From Muscardinus avellanarius (lineage: Eukaryota > Chordata > Mammalia > Rodentia > Gliridae): a stretch of DNA of 64,000 bases. A model generated the notes under the pieces. It was not told the DNA's origin. It ran no database searches and saw only the letters and a program-made list of their open reading frames with translations. Numbering within the stretch: the stretch's first letter is position 1; the number at the start of each line of letters is the position of its first letter. Both the position numbers and the translations under genes were made by a program. Location of the stretch: contig OY726565.1 of NCBI GenBank assembly GCA_963383645.1, forward strand, positions 35,321,529-35,385,528, written 5' to 3'. This document shows positions 36,090 to 46,974 of this stretch, one piece after another.

Positions 36090-36700
36090 TGTCTTATTGT
36101 ACAAGTCATTGCTCTAGATCCTAACAATAGAGCATAGGAGTAAAAGTGTCCCTCATTGTATAGAATGTGTGTCCCAGAGTCGTATGAAATATATGGTAGA
36201 CACCAGGAGCAGTCAGGGTCTAAGAAAAAAATAAAGCAAGGTTAGAGTACAGAGCATGATGCTGAGATATGGTTTCATACATAGAGGCTAGGTAAAGTCT
36301 CTTTGAATAGGTGAGGTAAATTAAGAAATAAACAATATATGTTTCTGGGAGGGAGTGGAGGATTCAAGGACAGAACAGAAATTACAGATAATGCTGTGTT
36401 GGAAGTAAACTTGCAGTTTTTAGGAATAGAAAAGTAGCCCTATGTGTGTGAAGAGGGAGCATGATTTAGAGCTAAAGAAGTACTGATGAGGCCAGGTCCC
36501 CTAGGACTGTGTAGCCCACAGCAAGGACTAGATTCTGCTACAGTTGAGACTAGAAGCCATTAGAAGCTTTTCAGGAAAGCAGTGCATGATCTATCTTGGG
36601 CTTTAGGAAAGCCACCTGCCTGCATTGTGGAGTTGAAAAGCTGCACTAGGAGATGTAGCACCTGCCTCTGATTCACTCTCCACTCTCTCCTAACTTGTTC
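36090..36700 (-). mobile_element. L2 LINE 3' region, antisense
   Basis: Blocks matching the antisense of the L2 3' region: 'aggtaaagtctctttgaata', 'gatgaggccaggtcccctag', 'gaagccattagaagcttttc', 'gcagtgcatgatctatcttg'. Diverged, no frame retained. Confidence 0.5.
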
Positions 36701-37172
36701 TTTGTTTGCCTCTGCCGCCTATATGGGCCATATCCATAGGTTCTTTGGACAGTGGGATTCAGGTGGGACTTGGCCAGTGAGGAGCATGGACAATGAACTA
36801 AAGCAGAAAAGTCTGTAAGTTCAGGACACATCTTCAGTCCTCCCTCCCCAAGGCAAATCCCTCCAGCTGGCTGGACTCCTCAACAGCCTCTGCCAGGCAT
36901 CCCTCTCAGCCCAGTACAACTCCTCCCCAGGCTGATTCAGATCTGAGGGGTGCTGAGCCCCTGTTATCCTCTACCTCTTACTCTGTCCCCTTTTTCTTTA
37001 TATTCTTCTAACCACTTAGTTAATGTTTTGGACTAGGGTTGTAGCTGTGGAGGTATTGAGAAGAAGCTATACTCAAGATATGGTTTAAAGTACAACTTGC
37101 AAAAATTCTGATGGATTAAATATGGGCTACATGAAAAATAAAAATAAATTTAAAAAGAAAGTTAAAAAACAG
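36701..37172. other. No recognised feature
   Basis: Slightly GC-richer than its flanks in the first half, but no gene or family that I can support. Confidence 0.4.
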
Positions 37173-37180
37173 AGCAGAGA

Positions 37181-37375
37181 GCCAGGCGTGGTGGTGCATG
37201 CTTGTAATCCCCGCCCATGGGAGGCAGAGACAGGAGGATTGCGCTGGTTCAGAGGCAGCCTCGCTGGCTTAAGAGACCCTGTTTCCAAATTAAAAAATAG
37301 AAAATAGGTCTGGGAGTGTAGCCCGGAGGTAAAAGAGCTTCCAGGAAACCCAGTACCACAAAAAAAAAAAAAAAC
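37181..37375 (+). repeat. B1-dID SINE, young subfamily A
   Basis: From 'gccaggcgtggtggtgcatg' to an A14 tail. The right arm has 'gagcttccaggaaacccagt'. Short 'agcagaga' direct repeats flank it and may be part of the TSD. Confidence 0.93.
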
Positions 37376-37383
37376 AGCAGAGA

Positions 37384-38710
37384 GAATTTTACCCTTCAGA
37401 ATTCCATTCTCATTACCACATATGTTAGTCGGCTGATACTGTATCAAACACCTGATATAATCAACTTACGGAGAGAAAAATGTGATTTTAACTCACAGTC
37501 TTGAAGGTTTTAGTACATGATCCGGTGTACCCAATTGCTCTTAGGTCTCTGGTGTGTATGTGGGGGTGGGTGGGGGTAGTGGTCATGGTGGGAATGTGTG
37601 GTGGAACAAACCACTCCCTTCATGGCTGGGAAGCAAAAGAGGAAGGGATCCCATCATCCCCTTCAAGAGTACACCCACCATCTCCCCATAGCACCACTCT
37701 GAGGACCAAGTCTTTAAAATATGGGACTTTGGGGATACTCCATATTAAAATTAGAGCACTGTGAATGAAGCCAATTATGGTTACCATTAGGTAAGAACAT
37801 AGTTTACCTGAAAACAAACCTAAGCACATTGTATTGATCTATTCAGTTATAACTGCTATTCAGTTATAACTCTTATTGTCCAGTATTATATTTAATGAGG
37901 CCTACATTATTAATATAACATTTTTAAATAAATATGTTATATATTTTAGTATATATCACACACAAAATATACACATATGCAGATTATCTTTTCACATGTA
38001 TATAACACACATAAATATAGAAAATACACATGTATATGTTCTATCTTCATATGCATATGAATTATTTATACATACATGTACAGATATGTATAGTGCATAA
38101 CATATATATACATATGTACATATTGCATAAAATATAGATATGTACACATAGAAGTGTATACAAAAATATACTATTCAGCAATGAAAAACGTATTATTTCT
38201 ACATCCAACAAGAATAAGTTTCTTAAATATAGTATTGAGTAAAAGATGATGATGTAAAGAGCATATGTTTCATGGTACCATTTTTCTAACACCCAAAAGC
38301 AGACAAAACTAACCTGACTTGAGTCACCAAAGCTTACTTGTATTATTCCATTACATGACTAAAGTGCTACTGATTGAAATATGGGTTGTCTCCACTTAGA
38401 GTTGTTGCAGACGATGTTTGTAGTACTATGTTTCTTGTGGGGTGTATGTATGCTTTCCTGCTGAATATATAATTAGAAGTGGAATTTCGGGCTACAGTAT
38501 ATGCATATGTTGAGATTTAGTAGGTACAGGTTAAGTAGCTGGCTGTCTCAGTTTATCCATCCATCAGCAGACTGTGAGAGTTTCAGGCATTCCAGTATTT
38601 ACTGGTATTTTGTCTTATCAGTCTTCTTAAATTTTAGACAGCCTGGTGGTAGAAGTGTTTGATAGTTCATTGTTACTTTAGTTCATATTTCCCTGATGAC
38701 TAATGAGATC
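37384..38710. other. No gene; AT-rich alternating tract
   Basis: Contains a 17-bp local duplication ('attcagttataact' at about 37840-37873) and a degenerate (TA/CA/TATG)-rich tract at about 37920-38160. No coding signal. Confidence 0.45.
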
Positions 38711-38724
38711 AAGAATGTATAATA

Positions 38725-39013
38725 GAGACAGACCAAGATGGTGGATATGGCAGCAGTGGTGGCCAGTATTCGGGAGAGGTAGATAAAACCAATCCAAACT
38801 GCCTTGAACTGTTGGAGAAATCCCCCCCCCCCAAAAGACTGCTCCTGCCCCACATGCTCAGGAATTCTGGACAGCATACTATATAAGCAGTGGCCAGTAT
38901 TGGGGAGAGGAAGGTAGATTCATTCTAATTCACCCTGAACTTTTGAGGAAATCTCCCTGAAAGTACACTGCACCTGCTCCACATGCTCAGGAACTCTGGA
39001 CAACAAACTATGT
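38725..39013 (+). repeat. L1 5' UTR monomer unit A, copies 1 and 2
   Basis: Two tandem copies of a roughly 130-150 bp unit, each with 'ccagtatt' plus 'gggagagg' (38763 and 38893), 'ctgctcc' and 'cacatgctcaggaa(t/c)tctgg'. The first copy holds a C11 run at about 38819-38831. A third copy lies at 39376-39525. Tandem promoter monomers are known for several rodent L1 families. Confidence 0.8.
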
Positions 39014-39290
39014 AAGAAAAATGTTCAGAGCGTGTCAGATGGAGCCCTGCATAGTTGGGTCGGCCTGCGTCATGGAGCCAAGGGCGCTCCTGGCCACCGC
39101 ACTCCTCTGTGCAGCGCTGGGGCTGGGTGCGCTCAGAGCAGCAGAACCCACTCTCCCTGGTGAGGTTGTGGGCCTCCACTCTTGGCAGGGAGATAAAACA
39201 CATTGGTACTAAGTACTTGGGCCCCCAACTCCTGCAAAAGACATGTACTGTTTTATTTTATTAAAAAATATTGAAGAGGGAGGAAGATGG
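39013..39290 (+). repeat. L1 5' UTR unit B, copy 1, with exon-like segment
   Basis: Unit B recurs at about 39528-39795 with shared text such as 'cccactctcc(c/a)tggtgag' and 'ggagataaaa'. In this copy an ATG in good context at 39072 opens 'MEPRALLATALLCAALGLGA', a signal-peptide-like stretch, followed by 'cctggtgaggt', a consensus 5' splice-site shape. In copy 2 the same stretch is disrupted. This is either coincidence or a captured first exon; see findings. Confidence 0.6.
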
Positions 39291-39375
39291 AAGTGGCTAC
39301 AGTTGCAGTTGTAGAGGCAATCAGGGCGGTGGTGGTGATGGTTAGCATACTATGTAAGAAAAAGTTTTGCGAAGA

Positions 39376-39795
39376 TGGACCAAGATGGTGGTAGCAGCGC
39401 CAGCCAGTATTTGGGAGAGGCAGACAGATCCAATTCAATCCACCTTGAATTTTTTAAAGTATCTCCCCAAAAGTAGACTGCTCTTGCAACACGTGCAGGA
39501 ATTCTGGATAACATACTATGTAAGAAAAATGTCTGGGGCAAGTCAGAGGGAGCCCCACCCATATTGCTGGGATGATTCGCTGCACCAGGTGCCCCAAAAG
39601 ACCTCAGCTCATGGCCACTGTGCTCCTGTGTGCTGCACTGGGGGTCAGGGTGTTCTTGGAGCACTGGATCCCACTCTCCATGGTGAGCCTGTGAGCCTCC
39701 GCTTTTGGTGGGGAGATAAAATCCATTGCTGATAGGGAATTGGGCTTTCAGCTTCTGCAAATGATACATGCTGTTTTCTCCTACTAAACTATATA
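39376..39795 (+). repeat. L1 5' UTR units A (copy 3) and B (copy 2)
   Basis: Begins 'caagatggtggtagcagcgc', a second strong YY1-type site, then unit A and unit B in the same order as at 38887-39290. The A+B spacing is similar, so A+B together is probably the true monomer and the element starts with a partial one. Confidence 0.75.
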
Positions 39796-39844
39796 GATGG
39801 AGGGAAAAATGGGAACCTCTGTAAATGTCCTGCCCACAGAGACA

Positions 39845-39975
39845 GGAACCAGAGCCTGCCGGACAACAAGGCCGGGTCTGGAGCCAGTGATGCCGGGCCG
39901 GGAGCCTGCTGCAGGCTAAGACCGGGTCTGGAGCCTGCCGTGTGGCGAGGCCAGGTCTGGAGCCAGTGAGGACGG
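39845..39975 (+). repeat. GC-rich minirepeats in the L1 leader
   Basis: Four imperfect copies of a block like 'ggccgggtctggagcc', with intervening 'gcctgc' text. This is the most GC-rich stretch of the element and lies just downstream of the monomers. Confidence 0.8.
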
Positions 39976-40908
39976 GCCCTGAGTCTATTGCATGGCAGAC
40001 CTGGAACTGGTGCTTGCTCCAGAGCAAAGGGTCAACAGGTTCCTTCAGCTGTGTGGCCAGGAAGCACTAGAAGCTGCTGCCGCCTCACTGAATCTCTAAG
40101 CAGATTTCCAGATTCAAGTGACCTCTATTAAAAAAGATTGCTTGTGAGTGGATCATCTTGTCAAAGTTACTCACCTTCTGGCTCTCAGGTTTTCAGTAAG
40201 TGTGAATAAGTGTGGAGAAATAGAAGCTCTAATACATTGTTGGTGGGATTGCAAATTGATGCAACCATTTTGGAGAACAGTATAGAAGATCCTTAGAAGA
40301 TGGAAAAGAAACTTACCATATGATCCAGCAATACCACCTCTGGGTATCTACCGAATAGAATGAAAACCAAAATACCAAACTAATGCATGAACAACCATGT
40401 TCATAGCTGCACAGTTCATTATTGCCAAACTGTGGAACCAGCCAAGATGTCCTTCAATGAATTAGTGGATTTCAAAACTATGGGATATGTACAAAATGGA
40501 ATTTTGGCCAGCCATAAGGGAGAACAAAATTATGGCATTTACAGTGAAATGTCACAAAAAATAAGAAATCAGATGCTTTTCTTAATGTGAAAAATATTAG
40601 GGAAAAATGGGTAACAGGAGGAACTCTGGATGAAGAAGGGACCCTATAGAGGAACAATTAAGGTGACATATCTGAGGGGATAAGAGGGTGGATAAGGGAA
40701 ACTCTTTAAAGTACATGATGTACTTAAACATATCAAAGTCAATCAGGAAGCTAAGCATGGGTAGGAGGGAGGAGGAGGGAAGGGGTTAGAGATTGGGTAG
40801 GGCTGATTGGGTAATGTGTGCATGTATATCTCCACAAGATTTTTTATCCCATTGAGATGTATGACTACAATGCACCAATAAAAATTCATTTAAAAAGAAT
40901 GTATAATA

Positions 40909-41540
40909 CATCTATTCATTGTTTGAATATACTTTTCTGTTTTAAAAAGGACTTGCTCATGTCTTTTACCCAGCACATGTAAGGAGGAAAAAACAACCCC
41001 ATGGAAATCTTTATGAAAAATTTTGAAAATTTTTTTCTCTATGTTCCTTTCTCTTTGGCTAATAATGTCTTTGGGAGACATCATGCTGTCTCCCAAATCA
41101 CATCCACTTCAGGAGAGCCCAATTGGTTTCTATTTCTTCCACCTAGGGTTACCTCCACTCACTTCTTGGGATGTATTTTTCTTAATCATATTTGGAAATG
41201 TTCAGAAAGAAATCCTATATAAATGTGGGCTTATATTGTAAACTTGCTCCTTGTTGTTTTCAATTCATTGCCTGAAATGGTTATTTTATATATTTTTCTA
41301 TAGCTGTAATAGTAGTTTATGGTGGAAAGATGAGTTTGATATTGTAACTGGTGGCTTCCCAGGATTTCTTATTATTCTGTGTGTTCTTATTTTATCTCTT
41401 TAGTTATATTTCCTTTTGTATTCTCTTAGTGTTCTCCTAAACATTATAAAATTTATCCCTAATTTATTAATGTTAAATATAAATTTTCAGTTTCTAATGA
41501 TACATGGACCTATAATTTCTTTACTCATTAATTTATTCTT
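40909..41540. other. No recognised feature
   Basis: Unassigned. The part from about 41240 may be old antisense L1, but the similarity is too weak to call. Confidence 0.35.
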
Positions 41541-41560
41541 TTCTTATTGTTTTCTTTTTA

Positions 41561-41742
41561 GTACTAGGGATTGAACTCAGAGTTGTTGTCCCCCAGAGCT
41601 ACAGCCCCAGCCCTTTTCTGTTTGTGGTGTTTTGAAACAGGGTCTTGATAGGTTGCCAAGGCTCGCCTTGAACCTGCAATTCTCCAGTCTCAGTGTCCCT
41701 CCCAAATCCTGGGATTATAGATGTGTGCCACATGCCCAGGTG
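41561..41742 (-). repeat. B1-dID SINE, diverged
   Basis: Antisense right arm 'agtactagggattgaactca', 'gagctacagccccagccctt', then 'gaaacagggtcttgataggt' and antisense B1. Confidence 0.87.
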
Positions 41743-41999
41743 GGACCTACAAATTTTAAACACTTTTGTCTCCTCTCATCTTTTATGTTATTGTTTTTGT
41801 GTAGTTGAATATTTACTACAAGATTTACTATTATTCTGTAAGCAGTGAATGAATTTATATTTATTCACATATTTGCATTTTCTATTATTCTTTATATTTT
41901 TGCAATTTTGAACTTTAGTTTGAAATTATTTTCTTTTTACTGAAAAATTTCTACTGGTGTTACTTTAATTTCTTTCAGTTTTTGATATACTTTCTTTTT

Positions 42000-42168
42000 T
42001 GTGGTACTGAGGATTGAACCCAGGGGCATTCTCCCTTTGAGATATACCCCTGGCCCTTTATATTTTTATTTTTAAACATAGTCTTGTTAAATTACTACTT
42101 GGAACCTGTGACCTTTTTTCTAAGCTTCCCAAGTACTGGGATTACAGGCATACACCACTGAGACCAAT
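42000..42168 (-). repeat. B1-dID SINE, diverged
   Basis: Antisense right arm 'gtggtactgaggattgaacc', 'caggggcattctccctttga' and a shortened antisense B1 ('ttcccaagtactgggattac'). Confidence 0.87.
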
Positions 42169-42179
42169 CTGTCTTATTT

Positions 42180-43010
42180 TTTTAAAGGATAGTTTCACAG
42201 GGTAGAGCATTTAGGTTGACAGTGATTTTCTTTTGGAGTGTTTAAGGTGTCATTCTATTGCTTAGGCATTTCCATTTCTTCTGGTGATAGTAGTCTCATT
42301 GCTAATTTGTTATTATTATTAAGTGTGGTTCATAAGATTTTATCTTTTTATTTAACTTTTAACATTTTTACTATTTATCCTACTTTTGAAGCATTCTTAT
42401 TCACTCTTTAATATGTCTCCCTTTAAACTCTGTCTCAGAACTTCAACTCCATGTATGTCAGACCTGTTCACTATGCCTCATATATAATTCATTCTTTTTC
42501 TATATTTCAGTCCAAACATTTTCTTTTGCCATATCTCCTGGTCATTCACTAATTATTTGTTTCCATTTGTTCCTAATAAGCTGTAATAAATCTATGCATT
42601 GATTTTCAACTTTCTGTAAATGTATTTTTAAGTTTTAGGTTTTCTATTTTATTCTAATTTATATATTCCAATTTTGGTGAATTACTTGAGCTTTATATGT
42701 GGTTTCTTAAACATATTTATAACAAGTATTTCAAGGTTCATGACTAATAAATTCAATATTTGTATTATCTGAATCCATTTGTTTCTAAATTCTGTTTTAT
42801 GCACCTCATTCCTTGATGTGCTTGATAATTTTTATTTGAGTCAGATATGTGCATTTTTACAATATTGGTTGCTTTAGCACTTCTTGAATTGTTTTAATGA
42901 ATTTTAACAATCTAAATAACTGTGTTTGATACAAAAGTCAATGACCAATGTTAATGAATATTGGTGAGAATTTTTTTCTTCTGGATAATTGAAAAATCTT
43001 ATTTTAATTT
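42180..43010 (-). mobile_element. Ancient L1 5' region, antisense (tentative)
   Basis: Antisense old-L1 blocks: 'tttccatttcttctggtgat', 'tttcttaaacatatttataa', 'attcaatatttgtattatct', 'gagtcagatatgtgcatttt'. Long collinearity but strong decay. No frame retained. Confidence 0.5.
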
Positions 43011-43089
43011 ATTTGAAACAGTCAGGTTTGTGTATGTATTTAGTATGTATGTATATATATGCATGTATATATGTATGTATATATTTCTT

Positions 43090-43155
43090 TTGGTGTTACT
43101 GGAGATTAAATCCCAGACCATTTCAACCTTGGAGTTATACCACCAACCCCCTTTA

Positions 43156-43232
<77 letters not shown>

Positions 43233-43361
43233 TTAATTATGATACGGGGATTATTAAATTACTGAGGGCCTTGCAAAATTTGCTAGGGCTAGCCTTGAAC
43301 TGAGATACTCCTGTCTCAGTCTCCAAGTATTGAGATTAAAGGCATGAATCACCTGCCTTGC
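43090..43361 (-). repeat. B1-dID SINE with expanded (CA)n(TA)n linker
   Basis: The right arm lies at 43090-43155 ('tggtgttactggagattaaa') and the B1 arm at about 43235-43361. Between them the A-rich linker has become a compound microsatellite. Confidence 0.83.
43160..43226. repeat. (CA)n(TA)n compound microsatellite inside a SINE
   Basis: About 20 CA units followed by about 13 TA units, all alternating purine-pyrimidine. Confidence 0.95.
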
Positions 43362-44899
43362 TAACAGTCAGGTTCTTGTTTCCTAACTTTGCAATCATAA
43401 GCTTAGAAAGTATTAAAAATGTCAGAATTTTCTCATTAATGGCTTCCTATAACATATTGCATTGTTTACAAATACATTAGTATGCATTAACTTTATTCTC
43501 TTCATGACACAAGTAGGTCTCTTTTATTATAAATCACCTATCACATATCATTTATCATCCTTTTTATGATAATTAATTGTAGGCAAAATAATGAATTTGG
43601 GAAGCAGAAATATTCAACGTATACCTCGTAGGTTTTGTGAACTTAGTTTACACTGCAATGCCTTTTACTTATTTCCTTTCATTATGATCCTTTTACTATT
43701 GCAGAGCCATCATATCTAGGTACAAAGAATATTAACAATGTCATTTTCATATTCTTCAAAATCTTACAACATTGTGAATTTGGGTTCCATTCTTTATTGT
43801 ATTAAACGTATCAGAAAATTAGACTTTAATGTTAGGCTTTCTCTTCTTGGCTAATGTTGATCTTACTCTTGTCAGAATTAAACATATTCTTAAATATGTT
43901 TTAAAACATATTTAAACAAGATTTGTCATGAAAAAAGAGGTAGATAATCTTCATTGACAAATGCATCTTGTTAACATAAATACCTGATGAAATCATGCAG
44001 GAAACAGGAAAAAGAAGAGTAATGGGGTTGTCAGCCTCCTTACAGTTAAAAGTAAGAATGATTTGTAAGCCCCCACATTATTATGAGTACTGTGCATCTA
44101 ACCCTCAGATGGTATTTGCTAAAGATGCTTTACAAGAGGCCCTGACATCAAAGTCATGGAAAGAACAACAAACCAGAAGGGTGTATGCAGGGTAAGCAAG
44201 TCTTACCTTGAAGTACAGAGGTGAGATGTGATCAGTATAAATCAGAACATTCCAGAGACCCTTTTCCCTTCCTCTAATTCACCCCATCTCGACTAATGCA
44301 AATCCAGGGCCAAAATCCTAACAAATAATCTGCAGAGAAATAAGCCTCCAGAACCAATTTTCTCCCTGCTGCAATGAATTTCAATTATCTAACCACCACT
44401 CTGCTAGGATGATTTTCCAACTAACATTTCACTGAGAATGCCAGGGGACGACTACGGAGAAGGGAGGACACAGAGCCCTCTTGATCTTTTATCACTAAAA
44501 AAATACACAGACAAAGAAAGATGAAAGTAGTTCAACAGCTATAATCCCCTGAGAAGAAGCGTGAGGACCTGGCTGTCAACTCAAATGCCACCTGAGAGCA
44601 CACAGAATAAATGAAAGGATGTAGACCTCCTGTGAAAGTCAGTGTCCCAGGAATTCACAGGGCACATTAGACAGCCTGTCCTTGAAGCATGACACAGAGG
44701 CTGGCATTGAGAAAGGCCAGCTCACATGACAGCGAATGGAAGGTTTGTGACCCCGGAGCATCAGAGAAGATTTAAAATATCTGAATTTCCAGAATTATTG
44801 ATGGTGAAATTGTCATGGCTCCTTTTGTTTGCGGTGTCCATCCCTTCAGATTCTCTGTAAGGGAGAGCACATAGTTCAAGCCCAGCAGGAACTCTCTCA
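43362..44899. other. No recognised feature
   Basis: About 1.5 kb of unassigned sequence. It is less AT-rich from 44000 onward. No frame longer than about 66 codons and no signature. Confidence 0.4.
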
Positions 44900-45065
44900 G
44901 CACAGTGCAGTCATTAAACTCATGAAATGTGCAGTCAGATAGACCTGAGTTCAAATCCCAGTTCTTCTACTTGCAAGCTCAATGAGCTAGATCAATGAGT
45001 TTAACCACTGTGAATCTCAATTTCTTTATGTGTAAGTTTCTAACATACAGGGATATTACATCTAT
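44900..45065 (+). repeat. MIR SINE
   Basis: Good MIR core: 'cagatagacctgagttcaaa', 'tcccagttcttctacttgca', 'tctcaatttctttatgtgta', 'acatacagggatattacatc'. Confidence 0.75.
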
Positions 45066-45493
45066 TCACAATAAATAGGACTAAGCTTTGGGGGATTTAA
45101 TCTACAGACGTCTTAAAGATACATGTAAAGAATCAACTCTGTGATTTGGGAATTGAAATTGCTAAATATGGCCTTTACCCAACTGAGGAGCAATCTCTCA
45201 GCCATGGAGTGGCTAACAGATATCCTTTCGTCCCATTCTTAGGGGTGAAGGATGTCGGACACTGGATCTGATATGGTCCCTGAACATGATTCTAAAATGA
45301 GCTCTCTCTATGGAGAAAGCAGCCAGATGCATTCTCTTATAGTTGTTTCTGCTAAAGAATAATTATCACCTTCTGCAAAAATATGTTGGCACCTGCTATG
45401 TTCAGGGCAATGGACTGGGTTTTGGGAATTCAACTGTCTTCAAGGTCAGACAAAACCTGAACACCTAATTAGTATAGAATTAAAACCATGCTC
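45066..45493. other. No recognised feature
   Basis: Unassigned. The text near 45390-45440 ('ctatgttcagggcaatggac') weakly recalls a MIR or L2 3' end. Confidence 0.35.
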
Positions 45494-45505
45494 ACTACTA
45501 CTACG

Positions 45506-45536
<31 letters not shown>

Positions 45537-45540
45537 TTAC
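45494..45540. repeat. (CTA)n trinucleotide repeat
   Basis: About 15 CTA units with a CGA interruption near the start. Confidence 0.95.
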
Positions 45541-46354
45541 ACAAACACGTTAAATTATGATTGGGTGTAATAAGCATAATTAATTGTTGATTAATAGGAT
45601 CATTAAAAATCTCTATAAAGTTAATTGAATTGAGAGGATGCTACTAATTAAATCTCACTTATCTTTTTACAAAGCTCCAAGGATAAGGTTCTGCCTGGCT
45701 CTACTAAAAAATAATCATAATTCTCTTAAGAAATAGTTTTATCCAGTGCATCTTGTGACTCATAGTTGACAAAAAATTTCATGTTGCATGTGGTTTCTAG
45801 AAAACACAGCAACAAACTTATGGCCTGATAAAATTAAGTATGTGTATCACAATATTTAATGTCTTGTTACAATTTATATATGTTTAAAATCTCTTAAAGT
45901 CTTTTCTGAAACAATGAGGTATGCAAACAAATAACTAATAAACTGATCCCAATGTCATCTGGGAAAGAGGATAGATGACTGGCTCTGTCACTGAGCCTAA
46001 TGAATCAACAGATTTGAAAGAACCCAAGGGAGCATTTTGTGTCCTACTACGTTCTGTCTTATGTTCTTCCTATATCTCATTGCTAAATCACCATTCATTA
46101 GAAGACAACACCAAAATAAAGAGAACCTGCTGTTGAGTGATCTGGGAACCTTGTGAAAGTCCCTGCTGAGCTCTCAGATGCTCCGCTCTGTGAGGCTGTG
46201 CTGCCTCATCGTAACTGCCAGGGAACAGGAAGAAGAGGCAGAGGGCCCATCACATGCCTCTGGCCACAGGTTCTACATCCCTCTAAATTGTAATAGCCCT
46301 TGAACTGTATTTACATATGATGAAGTCAAGATATTTAGAACTAAACAAATAGAG
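45541..46354. other. No recognised feature
   Basis: Unassigned flank of the ERV insertion. No gene signal. Confidence 0.4.
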
Positions 46355-46563
46355 GTATAGTGTTGGGGCCCACTCGGCAGGACCGAGGTGGCACCCAGGC
46401 TTGTTGCCAGCGTGGACTCAAGATGGCGCCTGGGCTTGCAGCCAAGTCACGAGGCTCACGAGGCTGGCGGTGCCCTGAGCCTGCGCAGTGAGCCCTATCA
46501 GGCGCCTTACGGATAATTAGTGACGCAACACCTCGTGCTACCACCTGCCCGCCCAGGAGAAGG

Positions 46564-46573
46564 TTAAAAAAGC
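46564..46573 (+). promoter_or_regulatory. TATA-like element of the LTR promoter
   Basis: 'ttaaaaaagc' lies in a GC-rich context about 260 bp upstream of the AATAAA. The position suits a U3 promoter, but the match to a TATA box is imperfect. The same sequence is in the 3' LTR at 48474. Confidence 0.45.
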
Positions 46574-46825
46574 GCGCATGCCCTAGGAGAGAAAGAGGAG
46601 AGGGAGCTAAGAGGGTTGGTGGACAGGAAGAGCAGTTTCTTGGCGGACTGCTCTGGGCTCCGAGCTGGGACGGACATGTTCACAAAGCCACCACTGTGAC
46701 CGGTGTGTGCTGCAGCAGAGACGTAGAGTGCCACGGAGGAGGGTTGGTGGAGTGATGAGGGAGAAGATAGAAGACTGATGTTGTTTTTACCTGAGAGGGC
46801 GTTGAGAGAGCATTGAAACTGGGGT

Positions 46826-46831
46826 AATAAA
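46826..46831 (+). terminator. LTR polyadenylation signal
   Basis: AATAAA within 'gggtaataaaactgcttgag', about 45 bp before the LTR end. The functional copy for genomic RNA would be the one in the 3' LTR at 48736-48741. Confidence 0.75.
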
Positions 46832-46877
46832 ACTGCTTGAGTAAGATCGTGTAAGAGTCGTCACTGCGCACGACAAA

Positions 46878-46895
46878 TGGTGGCCCGTACGGGGA
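46878..46895 (+). other. Primer binding site, tRNA-Ile type
   Basis: 'tggtggcccgtacgggga' starts two bases after the LTR end. Its reverse complement, TCCCCGTACGGGCCACCA, equals the 3' terminal 18 nt of vertebrate tRNA-Ile(AAT) including CCA, as I know that tRNA. A full-length match to a tRNA 3' end supports both the LTR boundary and a functional-looking initiation site. Confidence 0.85.
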
Positions 46896-46974
46896 ACTTC
46901 GCTTTGATCAGAACCTCGGCAGTCCCGGGCAGCCGGCTGGTAAGTACTCCTTTGACTCCGAAAAGGGAGGAGGA

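Larger units (their letters stand above)
38725..40894 (+). mobile_element. Internally deleted L1: monomeric 5' UTR joined to ORF2 end and 3' UTR
   Basis: A perfect 14-bp TSD, 'aagaatgtataata', lies at 38711-38724 and 40895-40908, so the whole 2170 bp is one insertion. The first base block 'gagacagaccaagatggtgg' places a CAAGATGG YY1-type site about 8 bp from the 5' end, as at full-length L1 starts. About 1.48 kb of repeated 5' UTR units follow. At about 40200-40211 the sequence passes directly into the ORF2 C-terminal text ('gtggagaaatagaagctcta', 'cattgttggtgggattgcaa') and on to the 3' UTR ending 'gcaccaataaa'. ORF1 and almost all of ORF2 are absent. It cannot encode L1 proteins and presumably moved using another L1's machinery. 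Confidence 0.85.
46361..46875 (+). repeat. 5' LTR (515 bp)
   Basis: Begins 'tgttggggcccactcggcag' and ends 'tcactgcgcacgaca' (TG...CA). It is rich in CpG compared with flanking DNA. It contains a TATA-like 'ttaaaaaag' at about 46564 and AATAAA at 46826-46831. It differs from the 3' LTR at 46781 (T versus C at 48691) and 46842 (T versus G at 48752). A small direct repeat 'cacgaggct' occurs near 46448-46465. Confidence 0.97.
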
